From CAZQHK01 sp964593455 (GTDB lineage: Bacteria; Muiribacteriota; CAYSPT01): a DNA stretch of 64,000 bases. The notes under the pieces are model-generated. The model was not told the DNA's origin. It saw only the letters and a program-made list of their open reading frames with translations, and made no database searches. Where the stretch lies: contig CAZQHK010000024.1 in NCBI GenBank assembly GCA_964593455.1, forward strand, positions 1 through 64,000, in the 5' to 3' direction. The position numbers were made by a program, and so were the translations under genes. Below, piece by piece: positions 34,929-43,775 of the stretch (its first letter is position 1; every line of letters begins with the position of its first letter).

Positions 34929-36251
34929 GTGTCAGGCTGGTTCAATCGATCCCGATCGTATTCTCAGGAATTGCAAAAGGGAGATTTTGAAAAGAGATTT
35001 TCCCTGAAGCCTCCTGAAGTAAATTCTGATAAAACTGTTGTCATCCGGAACGCTTCGGGGATGGAATATCTTGAGTCTGCGCGCCGCCGCCCGGGCCGCC
35101 CCCTGGCCATTGCTCCTTTCGAAGATTCCGTTATCAATAGCTGCCAAGCCCTTCCCCCTCAATCTGACTCGAAAAAGCTGGTTGGCACTCTTTGCCGATT
35201 TGTTCCCGAGGAACTTATTCTGGCCGTTGGCGGACGCCACCTAAGGTTATGTTCGGGGGACTTCACGTGCTTGTCTGCTGCAGAAGAAGTGTTGCCAAGG
35301 GATATTTGCCCTCTGGTGAAAGCCACCTACGGAGGAGGCCTTTTAGGGCGGAATCCGGTTTCCCAATGTGATGTCATCGTGGTTCCGGCTACGTGTGATG
35401 CAAAGATAAAACTAGCGGAAATCCTCAATGACCAGGTTCCGGTATGGCTGCTTGATCTGCCATTAAGAAAACGGTTGGAGACATCACATGAACGGTTCTA
35501 CCAAGAACTCTGTGTGTTAAAAGACCGGCTTCAAAACCTTACCGGGAATAAAGTAACTCGTCCACTGCTCCGCGAAGCCATTGAAACCATTCACCGTCGG
35601 CAGGCTGCTTTCAGGAAGATAATGCGTTTTCAAACAACGGATCCGCCGTTATTGAGCGGACGTGACATGTTGATAATTGCCCAGTCCAGTTTTAACGCCG
35701 AGCCAGAAATATGGACATCATGGGCACGGGATTTAATCCGAGAACTGGAATCGATGAGTCCTGGGTGTGACGCAAAATCCAAGTCACGCCCGGCACGGCT
35801 TTTACTTACCGGAGCACCGGTTATATGGCCAAACTGGAAACTGCCGACGCTTATCGAAGAGGCGGGAGCCTGGATTGTTGCCGACGATCTTTGTTCCGGG
35901 AGTCAATACCTCTACGATGTGGTCGAGACGGATGAAGGAGCGGTGGATGATATGATGCGTGACCTGGCCGGCCGTTATCTGCTGCCCTCGACCTGTCCCT
36001 GCTTTTCCAGTGTCGACGACCGACTGGACCGGATTCTCAATTTAATCGAGGAATTCAACGTTGACGGAGTTGTTCAACACGGACTCAGATTGTGCCAGCT
36101 TTTTGACATGGAAACGCGGCGGTTGCGGGAGACACTTCGCCAACAGGATATTCCCTTTCTCAATGTACAAACCGACTACAGCCAGGAGGATGTTGAGCAG
36201 GTAAGAACGAGAATTGAAGCGTTTCTAGAACTATTATCGGTCAGGGGGTAG
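34929..36251 (+). CDS. 2-hydroxyacyl-CoA dehydratase-type (double-cubane cluster-like) Fe-S protein
   Basis: The 440-residue protein starts at GTG 34929 after AAGGAG. It belongs to the HgdB/BcrC/FldB D-component family: cluster cysteines lie in DICPLVKATYGGG, VVPATCDAKIK, ADDLCSGSQY and GLRLCQLFD, and the C-terminal PFLNVQTDYSQEDVEQVRTR is the family ending. A single such gene, rather than two dissimilar subunits, next to its activator, is the layout of double-cubane cluster proteins that do ATP-driven reductions of small molecules. No acyl-CoA enzyme gene is nearby, so dehydratase activity on CoA esters is not supported. Family known, substrate unknown. Confidence 0.85.
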   Translation: MSGWFNRSRSYSQELQKGDFEKRFSLKPPEVNSDKTVVIRNASGMEYLESARRRPGRPLAIAPFEDSVINSCQALPPQSDSKKLVGTLCRFVPEELILAVGGRHLRLCSGDFTCLSAAEEVLPRDICPLVKATYGGGLLGRNPVSQCDVIVVPATCDAKIKLAEILNDQVPVWLLDLPLRKRLETSHERFYQELCVLKDRLQNLTGNKVTRPLLREAIETIHRRQAAFRKIMRFQTTDPPLLSGRDMLIIAQSSFNAEPEIWTSWARDLIRELESMSPGCDAKSKSRPARLLLTGAPVIWPNWKLPTLIEEAGAWIVADDLCSGSQYLYDVVETDEGAVDDMMRDLAGRYLLPSTCPCFSSVDDRLDRILNLIEEFNVDGVVQHGLRLCQLFDMETRRLRETLRQQDIPFLNVQTDYSQEDVEQVRTRIEAFLELLSVRG

Positions 36252-36255
36252 GGTC

Positions 36256-37050
36256 ATGATCTTCGCCGGGATTGATGTCGGTTCGGTTGCTACCAAAGTG
36301 CTTTTGCTGCAATCGCAGGCATCAGGCTCCCCGACGGTATTAATACGAAAATGTTCTTCCACCGTTCCGGATATGGCTGCCGGGGCGGAAGACCTGCTAA
36401 CGGAAGCGCTCGCCGGCGCTGGGCTGGCGCACAATGAGATCGAACACACGGTTTCTACCGGTTACGGTCGCCGGGTGGTAACTGTTGAATCCGAAATTAT
36501 TACCGAGATTACAGCCTGTGCCAGGGGGGGATGGTACCTGGGAACATCTTCCGGCAGACTCAGGACGATTATTGATCTCGGTGGGCAGGATACCAAGGTA
36601 ATTTTGCTTGGTGACTCGGGGCGCGTTTCCGATTTTGCCATGAATGATAAATGTGCCGCGGGTACCGGTAAATTTCTCGAGATAGTAGCGTCTGCCCTGC
36701 AGATTAGCATAACCGATATGGCGACGCTGGCGGAGCAAACCTCCAACCGTATACAGTTGAACTCTACCTGTACGGTCTTTGCCGAGAGCGAAGTAATATC
36801 GCTCCTTGCCCGCGGAACGACTAAGGAGGATATCGTCGCGGCCGTTCACACATCCCTTTGCGAACGAATGGTGTCCCTGGTAAAGACTGTAGGCGGGCGC
36901 CCGCCCTTCCTCTTTGTCGGGGGTGGAGCGCTTAATAAGGGCCTCTTTGAAGAGCTAAAAAAACAGCTACACGAAGATATTTACCGTCCTGAGAATCCAC
37001 AATTTGTTGTCTCTCTGGGGGCAGCGTTAATTGCAGCCGAAAGCCATTGA
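36256..37050 (+). CDS. BcrAD/BadF/HgdC-type activator ATPase
   Basis: The 264-residue ASKHA ATPase has phosphate motif GIDVGSVATKVLLL, IDLGGQDTKVI, the cluster cysteine in NDKCAAGTGKFLE and FVGGGALNKGL. A second cysteine of the [4Fe-4S] cluster is in LNSTCTVFAESEV. Such activators form homodimers bridging one cluster and pass an electron, with ATP hydrolysis, to the D-component. It starts 5 nt after the D-component gene, so the two are made together. Confidence 0.93.
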   Translation: MIFAGIDVGSVATKVLLLQSQASGSPTVLIRKCSSTVPDMAAGAEDLLTEALAGAGLAHNEIEHTVSTGYGRRVVTVESEIITEITACARGGWYLGTSSGRLRTIIDLGGQDTKVILLGDSGRVSDFAMNDKCAAGTGKFLEIVASALQISITDMATLAEQTSNRIQLNSTCTVFAESEVISLLARGTTKEDIVAAVHTSLCERMVSLVKTVGGRPPFLFVGGGALNKGLFEELKKQLHEDIYRPENPQFVVSLGAALIAAESH

Positions 37051-37083
37051 GCACCACAAATTTTGCTTAGGGAGGTCGTTACG

Positions 37084-38304
37084 GTGGATCTGAGTAAAAT
37101 CAAAAGGGCAGGCTTGCTGGGTTTGATAATGGTTGTACTGCACGCCACCATCGGCACGCTTCTCACCGACGATTTAACTTCCAATATTGCCCTGCTGGCA
37201 GTGAACATGTTTGTGTTCTATATCGGGCACCGGATGGCGAAAACCGTCACCGCTTCTACTGTTGGGATTTATATGCTTGGCTACTTCCTTCTCTTTATTC
37301 TGTTTTTTGGTTTTCTTGATAGCCCATCGTTATTTATGCTCTTTACCATCGCGTATGCCGCTACTTTCCACCGGCCGTTACTACGTGGTTTTTTTATAAT
37401 ATTCACGATTTCACTGGTCCTTTTCCAGCCTTACTGGAAAGAATCGTTCATCATCCTGGCCATGCTTTACACGGCACTGTTCCAGACAGTATCTAAAAAA
37501 CACTCCAAACCTGTTGTTGTTTTGTTGGGGATAGGCCTTGTATTCCTGGCGTTTCTCATGATGCCGGTTCTCACGTTTTTGTTTCATGATTCTCCGCAAA
37601 CGCTGAGATGGACGTTCAGTGACAGCCAGGTAAGACAAGCTATTTTCAGAACATTATGGACGGCGACTCTCTCCTCATGCCTGGTTTTCATCTTTGGAGT
37701 ACCGCTGGCTTACGGTCTGGCCAGGACAGAATTCTCAGGAAAAAAGCTACTTTCCGCCGTTATCGATCTTCCTATACTTATTCCTCATTCCGTGGTGGGA
37801 ATCTGTCTCCTGCTTTTTCTCGGACCCCGGTCCCCTGTTGGCACGATATTGAAAGATCAACTGGGACTGTCAGTTGCGGGAACCTGGATCGGGATAATAG
37901 TGGCCCAGATGTTTGTGAGTTTTCCCTTCATTGTCAAGACAGCCATGGGCGCCTTTGAAGCCGTACCGGTTCGCCTGGAGGAAGTGGCTATGACTCTTGG
38001 AGCTGGACCCTGGCAAGCGTTTTTCCGGGTTATGCTTCCTCAAACCGGCAAGAACCTTTTTGTCGGTTACATTCTAGCCTGGGCACGGGCAGTGAGTGAG
38101 TTCGGTTCAATTATTCTCATTGCCCCAAGACCATTTACGGCTCCCGTTCTGGTTTACGAACAGTTTCTGCAATACGGTGTCAGCCAGGCGCGACCAGTGG
38201 CCATTCTTCTGGTTGTCATTTGTCTCTGGGTATTTATCCTGGCTCAACTGGCCCGTCCTCTTCTACCCGGGAATCTTCTTCTCAAGGAGAGGAAGACTGT
38301 ATGA
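37084..38304 (+). CDS. Oxyanion-type ABC transporter permease with extra N-terminal membrane domain
   Basis: The product is 406 residues from GTG 37084, 8 nt after GGGAGG. The C-terminal 240 residues match ModB/WtpB/CysT-type permeases: a conserved DLPILIPHSVVGICLLLFL and the EAA loop EEVAMTLGAGPWQAFFR. The N-terminal part, about 150 residues with five or so helices, has no match that I know in ModB and may sense or dock something. The ATPase overlaps its stop. No substrate-binding protein is encoded nearby. Tungstate, molybdate, sulfate or another anion is likely, but the substrate is inferred. Confidence 0.82.
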   Translation: MDLSKIKRAGLLGLIMVVLHATIGTLLTDDLTSNIALLAVNMFVFYIGHRMAKTVTASTVGIYMLGYFLLFILFFGFLDSPSLFMLFTIAYAATFHRPLLRGFFIIFTISLVLFQPYWKESFIILAMLYTALFQTVSKKHSKPVVVLLGIGLVFLAFLMMPVLTFLFHDSPQTLRWTFSDSQVRQAIFRTLWTATLSSCLVFIFGVPLAYGLARTEFSGKKLLSAVIDLPILIPHSVVGICLLLFLGPRSPVGTILKDQLGLSVAGTWIGIIVAQMFVSFPFIVKTAMGAFEAVPVRLEEVAMTLGAGPWQAFFRVMLPQTGKNLFVGYILAWARAVSEFGSIILIAPRPFTAPVLVYEQFLQYGVSQARPVAILLVVICLWVFILAQLARPLLPGNLLLKERKTV

Positions 38305-39368
38305 AATCTAACATCGCCCTTCGTGATATTTCTTTTAGCCTGGGTACGTTCTCTCTCCAAGCGTTTTCTCTTGAAATTAAGGAAGGGGAATATTTTATAC
38401 TTGCCGGCCAAAGCGGTGCCGGTAAGACAGTATTGCTCGATCTCATCGCCGGTTTGAAAAAACCTGCTACCGGAAATGTTTTAATCAACGGTCAATGTGT
38501 AGAGCACGTAGAGCCGGCTGGCCGGCATATTGGATATGTTTTTCAAGAACAGTCTTTATTCACCCATCTCACTGTCGGAGCCAATATTGCGTTTGGTTTA
38601 CTCTGTAGGAAATGGGATTCCAAGAAAAGAATTGAAAAAGTAAATGAAATGGCTGAACTTCTTGCAATCACCCACCTTCTAGAGAGGACTGTAACCGGTC
38701 TTTCAGGGGGCGAAGCACAGCGGGTGGCTCTGGCTCGAGCCCTGGCTCCGGACCCACGGCTTCTGCTTTTGGATGAACCGTTGGCCTGTCTGGACCCACC
38801 GGCCCGTGATGAATTAAGAAAGACCCTCATGTTCCTTCATGAAAAGTTGGAAACGACAACCATTCACGTAACACACAGCACTGATGAGGCCTTCAAGATG
38901 GGAGACAGAATGGCCATCATGGCCGCGGGTCATCTCCTCCAGACGGGGGTGCCGGAAGATTTATATATGTCTCCGGCTTCACGTTATGTGGCCGAGTTCC
39001 TTGGGGACGTCAATACGTTTGCAGGTAAAGTTGTCGGATTTTCCGACGGTCGTAGTCGTGTTCAGTTTCCGTTTGGTATATGTACTGTTCCTGGCCGGTT
39101 GGAGGGTTTGGTAACCGGTCTGATCAGGCCGGAGCAAGTTCGTCTGGCAACGAGCTGTCGAGAGGGAGATTTCGTTGTTACCGGGATCGTCAAACGAATT
39201 CTATCTGAAGCGGGGACGACGCATGTATGGCTGGAAACAAACGGGTTGCTCATCAAGGTCGCTTCGATGGTTGGTGAAGTCTACCGTCTCAATCTTGTCA
39301 CCGGTTCTCCCGCTACTGTCGGGTGGGCGCCAGAATCACTTCGAGTCTTACCGGAGGTTGATGATTAA
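38301..39368 (+). CDS. ABC transporter ATPase with TOBE domain
   Basis: The 355-residue ATPase starts at ATG 38301, overlapping the permease stop (ATGA). It has Walker A GQSGAGKTVLLDL, signature LSGGEAQRVALAR, Walker B LLLLDEPLACLDPP and the switch His in HVTHSTDEA. The C-terminal roughly 100 residues (NTFAGKVVGFSDGRSRVQ to VGWAPESLRVL) resemble a TOBE regulatory domain, as in ModC/CysA. It energises the preceding permease. The Q-loop is FQEQSLFTHLTV. Confidence 0.92.
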   Translation: MKSNIALRDISFSLGTFSLQAFSLEIKEGEYFILAGQSGAGKTVLLDLIAGLKKPATGNVLINGQCVEHVEPAGRHIGYVFQEQSLFTHLTVGANIAFGLLCRKWDSKKRIEKVNEMAELLAITHLLERTVTGLSGGEAQRVALARALAPDPRLLLLDEPLACLDPPARDELRKTLMFLHEKLETTTIHVTHSTDEAFKMGDRMAIMAAGHLLQTGVPEDLYMSPASRYVAEFLGDVNTFAGKVVGFSDGRSRVQFPFGICTVPGRLEGLVTGLIRPEQVRLATSCREGDFVVTGIVKRILSEAGTTHVWLETNGLLIKVASMVGEVYRLNLVTGSPATVGWAPESLRVLPEVDD

Positions 39369-40430
39369 GTGTTAGATACCTTTCCTACATGGAAGGTTGT
39401 ACATGAGATAGTCATACCCTATGCGGGGAGCTATGTTGAATTGGCTGCTCTCCTGGCAGTAGGGGCCCTGAGTGCGGTAGCCGTGGTTGTGCCGCCGGCC
39501 AAAAGACAAACGGCGCGAAAACTCGTTCAGCTCACATCCATCATCGTTTTCTTTTTCTTTATTTCCTCTTGTCTGGGAGTGTTCGGTTTAATCCGCAACC
39601 CTATTTACGGCCTGACTCTGATTGGCCGGGAAAATGTATCGTGTCTGCATTACATGGGAATTTCCCTGGCAATTATCTGCCTGTCATTGGTTGTAGGACC
39701 CTTTTTCTGCGGGTGGATCTGTCCTACCGGTACTCTGCAGGAAGCTGTCTGCGGATTATTCAAGCGCACCAGGAATAGGAAAAAACGACCGGCACTATCA
39801 CTGACGGGCATACTCTTGCTGACCATGGTATTCCTGATTTGGATACAACTTCTTTATTCTCAAAAAATATTTTTTGTGGAAGACTCAAATATCTATTGGA
39901 CGGCCGCTCTCCTGGTATTGCTGGTAGCAGTCTGGGGTGGGGGAAAAGTCGCCGACCGGCGGCTACGGGTGCTTCGCAAATTCTCCTTCATGTTGGTCGT
40001 CGCCATTACGAGCATTGGCTTATCCACGTCATCCCCGGTACATTTCGTGTTTTCAAATGAGAACGATCCGGCCTCGGTACTCTCAACCGTGATAATCATA
40101 CTGGCAGCTTTGCTCGTTTCGCGGGCCTGGTGCCGGTATCTCTGTCCGTGGGGATGGTTGATGGGTAAAATCGCAACGGTTTCGTCGAGAAAAATTGAGG
40201 TTGACGAAAGTCTCTGTATCCGATGCGGACAGTGCAGCACCGTATGTGGGACCGAAGCAATCGAAGAAGGGAACCACCAACTGACTGCGTGTATTCACTG
40301 CTGCCGGTGTGTTGATGTGTGTCCTACCCGGGCAGTTACCCTGCTCGACAAATGGAAACCCGCTGTGTGTTCTACCCGGGCAGTTACCCTGGCCGACAAA
40401 TGGAAACCCGCTGGTGGTAAGAATAGTTGA
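39369..40430 (+). CDS. NapH/NosR-type membrane polyferredoxin 2
   Basis: The 353-residue protein begins at GTG directly after the ATPase stop. It has the CGWICPTGTLQ and CRYLCPWGW motifs in membrane loops, and a double-cluster ferredoxin, CIRCGQCSTVCGTEAI and CIHCCRCVDVCPTRAV. It ends in a 16-residue tandem duplication encoded by a 48-bp direct repeat at 40317-40412. Like its paralogue at 33890 it is expected to move electrons across or along the inner membrane. The two copies are diverged, so they are not a recent gene duplication. Confidence 0.88.
   Translation: MLDTFPTWKVVHEIVIPYAGSYVELAALLAVGALSAVAVVVPPAKRQTARKLVQLTSIIVFFFFISSCLGVFGLIRNPIYGLTLIGRENVSCLHYMGISLAIICLSLVVGPFFCGWICPTGTLQEAVCGLFKRTRNRKKRPALSLTGILLLTMVFLIWIQLLYSQKIFFVEDSNIYWTAALLVLLVAVWGGGKVADRRLRVLRKFSFMLVVAITSIGLSTSSPVHFVFSNENDPASVLSTVIIILAALLVSRAWCRYLCPWGWLMGKIATVSSRKIEVDESLCIRCGQCSTVCGTEAIEEGNHQLTACIHCCRCVDVCPTRAVTLLDKWKPAVCSTRAVTLADKWKPAGGKNS
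40317..40412 (+). repeat. 48-bp tandem direct repeat inside polyferredoxin 2
   Basis: Unit 1 is 40317-40364, unit 2 is 40365-40412. They differ at only about three bases (GTGTGTC versus GTGTGTT, CTGCTC versus CTGGCC). Each encodes a 16-residue block that includes TRAVTL and DKWKPA. The second block carries a lone Cys but breaks the CP pair (CPTRAV becomes CSTRAV). This looks like a recent in-frame duplication. Confidence 0.9.
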
Positions 40431-41884
40431 AAAATAAGCACGTTATGCTCGGTTGTCTTGTCTGGCTGTTGTGGATACTTCCCTGTTCCCTGTTCTCGGC
40501 TGAGCCCTGGCCGTGTCCTCGCCGGACATCGCGGGGAGGGGCCAACCTGGTACGTTCAACAAAGGATAAACCGGACTCTTTGGGCCCCTGGCAATTCCGT
40601 AACTCCAGACATAGCTGGGGTTATGTTCAAAGAATGAAAGTCTGGACATCGGCTGCCGTCCTGGAAAGCAAGGACGATGTTCTTGTATACGCCGGTTCTT
40701 ATGACGGGAACCTTTATTGCCTTGATGCGTCGCGAGGAGAGATGAAGTGGTCTTTTACCACCGGCGGCAAAATACAGGCTGAACCCATTATTGGACAACT
40801 GAACGGGCAAAATATTGTGCTGATTGGTTCAACAGACCGTACCCTGTATGCCCTGGCCGCGGCCACCGGAAGACTGGAGTGGAAATACCAGGCCGTTCCC
40901 TGGCGTCCGACACTTGGAGGCGGGAACCTGGCCTCTCCTTGCCTGGCTAATCGGCATGGACGGTTGGTTGTTGCGGCTCCGGTTTGGGCGTATGACCGGT
41001 CTATCGGCAATAATCTCCAGTTATCCGAACTTCACCTTCTTGATGTCGAATCAGGCAAACTCATATGGAAAATTGAGTTGGGGATGACTCCTCCCACCGG
41101 AGCGATAGCAGTTGAAACCAGCCTCGGACCGGCGATTCTTGTCGCTATCGAGTCTGGAATCTTACAGGCGATTCTTGTTGAGAATGGCCAAAAAATTTGG
41201 AGTTTCAGTTCCGGTGGCCTGGTTCTTGGAACTCCCTCCAGCGCAGTGGTCAATGGAAAACGGTTGGCGTTTCTTGGTTCTAAATATAATTTCATTCATG
41301 CTATAGATGTTGAAACCGGGCAGGAAGTATGGAAATTTAGAGCCGGTATGTGGATTGACTCCTCCCCGGCCGTGGCCCGCGTTGGCGGTCGCGATCTGGT
41401 GATCTTTGGTTCGTATGATTACTACCTTTATGCTCTGGCAGCCGAAGAAGGCAATCTTGTCTGGAAAAAGAAACTGGGTGGCGCGGTATACTCATCGGCG
41501 GCTTTCCTGCCTCGGGACGGAGTGGATGAATACGTGTTCGTATCGTCCTGGGACGATGCACTCTATTGCCTGGAAACGGCCACCGGTACAATTGTCTGGA
41601 AACGTTATATCGGAAGGGCAATCTGGGATGGAATCCCCCTGGGTGAGAGCACGTGGGCCTCTCCGGTGGTTCTGGCAGCAGGCCTGAAGTCTACGGTGCT
41701 TATCGGTTCTTATAGCGGGTGGTTTCTCTCAGAGCCGGTTTGGAAACCGGGGGGAGACATCGCCAATCTTGGACGGACCGCCGGAAACGTTTGGGTTGGT
41801 TTGATTGCTTCCGTCCTGCTAACAACAGCGGTAGTGACAGTGATAATGACAAAGCGTGGTTTAAAGAAAACCGCTTCTGGATAA
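40427..41884 (+). CDS. Secreted PQQ-like beta-propeller protein
   Basis: The product is 485 residues from TTG 40427 (overlapping the polyferredoxin stop as TTGA). It has a signal peptide (LGCLVWLLWILPCSLFSA) and repeated propeller blades: YAGSYDGNLYCLDASRG, STDRTLYALAAATGRLEWKY, YDYYLYALAAEEGNLVWKK. A C-terminal helix (LIASVLLTTAVVTVIMTKRG) suggests anchoring to the membrane. There is no clear haem motif, and PQQ binding is not proven; many such propellers are scaffolds like BamB. It is the last gene of the run and is the likely periplasmic partner of the polyferredoxins. Confidence 0.8.
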   Translation: MKNKHVMLGCLVWLLWILPCSLFSAEPWPCPRRTSRGGANLVRSTKDKPDSLGPWQFRNSRHSWGYVQRMKVWTSAAVLESKDDVLVYAGSYDGNLYCLDASRGEMKWSFTTGGKIQAEPIIGQLNGQNIVLIGSTDRTLYALAAATGRLEWKYQAVPWRPTLGGGNLASPCLANRHGRLVVAAPVWAYDRSIGNNLQLSELHLLDVESGKLIWKIELGMTPPTGAIAVETSLGPAILVAIESGILQAILVENGQKIWSFSSGGLVLGTPSSAVVNGKRLAFLGSKYNFIHAIDVETGQEVWKFRAGMWIDSSPAVARVGGRDLVIFGSYDYYLYALAAEEGNLVWKKKLGGAVYSSAAFLPRDGVDEYVFVSSWDDALYCLETATGTIVWKRYIGRAIWDGIPLGESTWASPVVLAAGLKSTVLIGSYSGWFLSEPVWKPGGDIANLGRTAGNVWVGLIASVLLTTAVVTVIMTKRGLKKTASG

Positions 41885-41934
41885 TGTAAAAGTTTCCCGT
41901 GCTCAAATCTGCCCGCAGCTTCCAGGTCTTGAGA

Positions 41935-43647
41935 CTAACGCCGCTGTTTTACCTTCAGGGTACGAAGACGGTTGAGCGCGGCGGCCAGCTCGTATTTCCT
42001 GAAAAGAGCGTATTCTCCTTGAGGATATTGTGACAGTATGTCCAGCCCGTCGGTCTCGATATCGCGCATGACGGCATCGACAATTTCAGATACGCTTCGG
42101 ATACCGTCTACATAACGGAACCGGGCGTAGACCAGTGCATCAGCCAGGGCCCGGGTCTGGCTCTTGTCTACCAGTTGTTCCACCGCCGAAAGATCGATAG
42201 ACTGATGGCCGAACTCGATGGTCTTGAGCCCCCGGGTTTTAACCCTGATATCGTATTTTCCCTTGCTCGGGTCGATCCCCGAAGCCACCGGAAGCCGGGG
42301 TATTGAAGGACCGAAACGGTTTTTTACCTCGACCATCCGTTCGGCCTTGAACTTATCGGCAATACTGCGTGCCCGGACGGTTACATCCAGTGGTTCATAC
42401 GCTTCCATGGCAATTACCGTGTCCGCAATATCAAAGTAATCGCCGCTGCCGCCGATGACCAGTACGGTAGAAATTCCAAGTTCTTCGTATATCTGCCTTA
42501 CCCGGTCAATAAAGGGAGTGATCGGTTCCTTTTCCTTGGCTATCAGTTCCTGCATACGGTGATCCCTGATCATGAAATTAGTGGCGGCGGTATCTTCATC
42601 GATAAGCAGCACGCTGGTATTGATTTCCAGGGCTTCGATGATATTGGCGGCCTGAGATGTGGAGCCGGAAGCATTGCCGGTGCTGAAAAACCTGGTGTCG
42701 CGTCCGTAAGGGAGGTCGCAGATAAACGGAGAAATATCCACCCCTTCAACCCGGCGTCCGTCTTCAGCCCTGATTTTGACGGCTCCCGGGACTGTTACCA
42801 CCAGTTCCCGTCCATCTCCCGGACGGTGATTGTAAATCCCGCGTTCAAGGGCGGTGAGCAGCGTCGATTTGCCATGGAAGCCACCGCCTACAATCAAGGT
42901 AACACCTTGTGGAATACCCAGCCCGACGACATGTCCTGAGTTGGGAAGATCTACCTCTATTTTCAGTGATTCCGGTATTTTCAAGTCAACGACGGTACCT
43001 TCCGTAAGGGGAAGATCATCGATTCCGGACCGCCGCGGCAGAACGCTGCCGCATTGTATGAAAGCCACCAGACCGAGCCCGTTAAGTTCCCGGCGTAAAT
43101 AATCGGCATCCTCGTTAACGTCGACATAGTCTTCGATAAGTTGCTTGTCGTTACTGCCATACATGAGTGATCGTGCGACGATGGTGGGGATATCGTTACC
43201 CAGCATGTGCGCCGCTTCTCCTCCCAAAACCCGTCTCCCGGCTGCCGGGAGACCAACCCTGAATCGGGCTTCCACCTGACCTTCATCGATAATAACCGAG
43301 GTTCGCTCCAACAACTCCTGCCCCGGTGTGTCGATACTGATCAAACCGCTTTTACCGCTTCCTCGTGTGGAAGAAATAGTCCTGGCGGCGGCGGCAAATT
43401 CGCTCGTGAGATAATTAGCCAGGGCCACGGACCGGCTTTTACCGGCATAGGTATGAGAAGGATATCCGGCAGTCTCGTCGGGAACTATCACGCGAAACCT
43501 GCTGGGCGTGGCGAACGGATCACCCTGAACGTGATCGATGATAAGCTCGAAATCCGGGAAACGGTATCTTCCCCGGATTCCTTTATAGGCTTTGTAACTC
43601 GAACCGTCTATCCGGTGAAGTTTTGATAATAGATCATCTTTGTTCAT
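41935..43647 (-). CDS. ABC-class ATPase (COG3044 family)
   Basis: The product is 570 residues from ATG 43647; the upstream part of the open frame has no support. It belongs to the soluble ABC-class ATPases with an N-terminal domain (SKLHRIDGSSYKAYKGIRG, YRFPDFELIIDHVQGDPFA), Walker A GGGFHGKSTLLTAL, a signature-like stretch (GNASGSTSQAANIIEAL) and Walker B VLLIDEDTAATN. Proteins of this family are widespread but of unknown function. It is divergent from the FecR gene. Confidence 0.85.
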   Translation of the reverse strand: MNKDDLLSKLHRIDGSSYKAYKGIRGRYRFPDFELIIDHVQGDPFATPSRFRVIVPDETAGYPSHTYAGKSRSVALANYLTSEFAAAARTISSTRGSGKSGLISIDTPGQELLERTSVIIDEGQVEARFRVGLPAAGRRVLGGEAAHMLGNDIPTIVARSLMYGSNDKQLIEDYVDVNEDADYLRRELNGLGLVAFIQCGSVLPRRSGIDDLPLTEGTVVDLKIPESLKIEVDLPNSGHVVGLGIPQGVTLIVGGGFHGKSTLLTALERGIYNHRPGDGRELVVTVPGAVKIRAEDGRRVEGVDISPFICDLPYGRDTRFFSTGNASGSTSQAANIIEALEINTSVLLIDEDTAATNFMIRDHRMQELIAKEKEPITPFIDRVRQIYEELGISTVLVIGGSGDYFDIADTVIAMEAYEPLDVTVRARSIADKFKAERMVEVKNRFGPSIPRLPVASGIDPSKGKYDIRVKTRGLKTIEFGHQSIDLSAVEQLVDKSQTRALADALVYARFRYVDGIRSVSEIVDAVMRDIETDGLDILSQYPQGEYALFRKYELAAALNRLRTLKVKQRR

Positions 43648-43712
43648 AGCAGAAGTTATTTTGTCTTGTTTCAGGCAGAATGTCAAGGCAGATCGATAAA
43701 CAGGGCAACGAA

Positions 43713-43728
43713 ACCAGTTATAACTGGT
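43713..43728. promoter_or_regulatory. 16-bp perfect palindrome, candidate operator
   Basis: ACCAGTTATAACTGGT is self-complementary and sits between the ABC-class ATPase and the FecR gene, ending 2 nt before the -35 box of the FecR promoter. This is the typical place for a dimeric repressor site. No regulator gene is known for it. Confidence 0.5.
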
Positions 43729-43730
43729 AA

Positions 43731-43759
43731 TTGATAATACTCTGTGACCATGTTACAAT
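43731..43759 (+). promoter_or_regulatory. Promoter of the FecR gene
   Basis: TTGATA (43731-43736), 17-nt spacer, TACAAT (43754-43759). The transcript should start near 43766, which argues against the upstream ATGs and for the ATG at 43776. Confidence 0.6.
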
Positions 43760-43775
43760 GATCTGCGGTGATCGT

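Noticed and set aside
34929..37050. Benzoyl-CoA reductase or 2-hydroxyglutaryl-CoA dehydratase pathway
   Set aside because: Only one D-component is present, and there is no CoA ligase, CoA-transferase or partner subunit in the operon, so a CoA-ester pathway is not supported.
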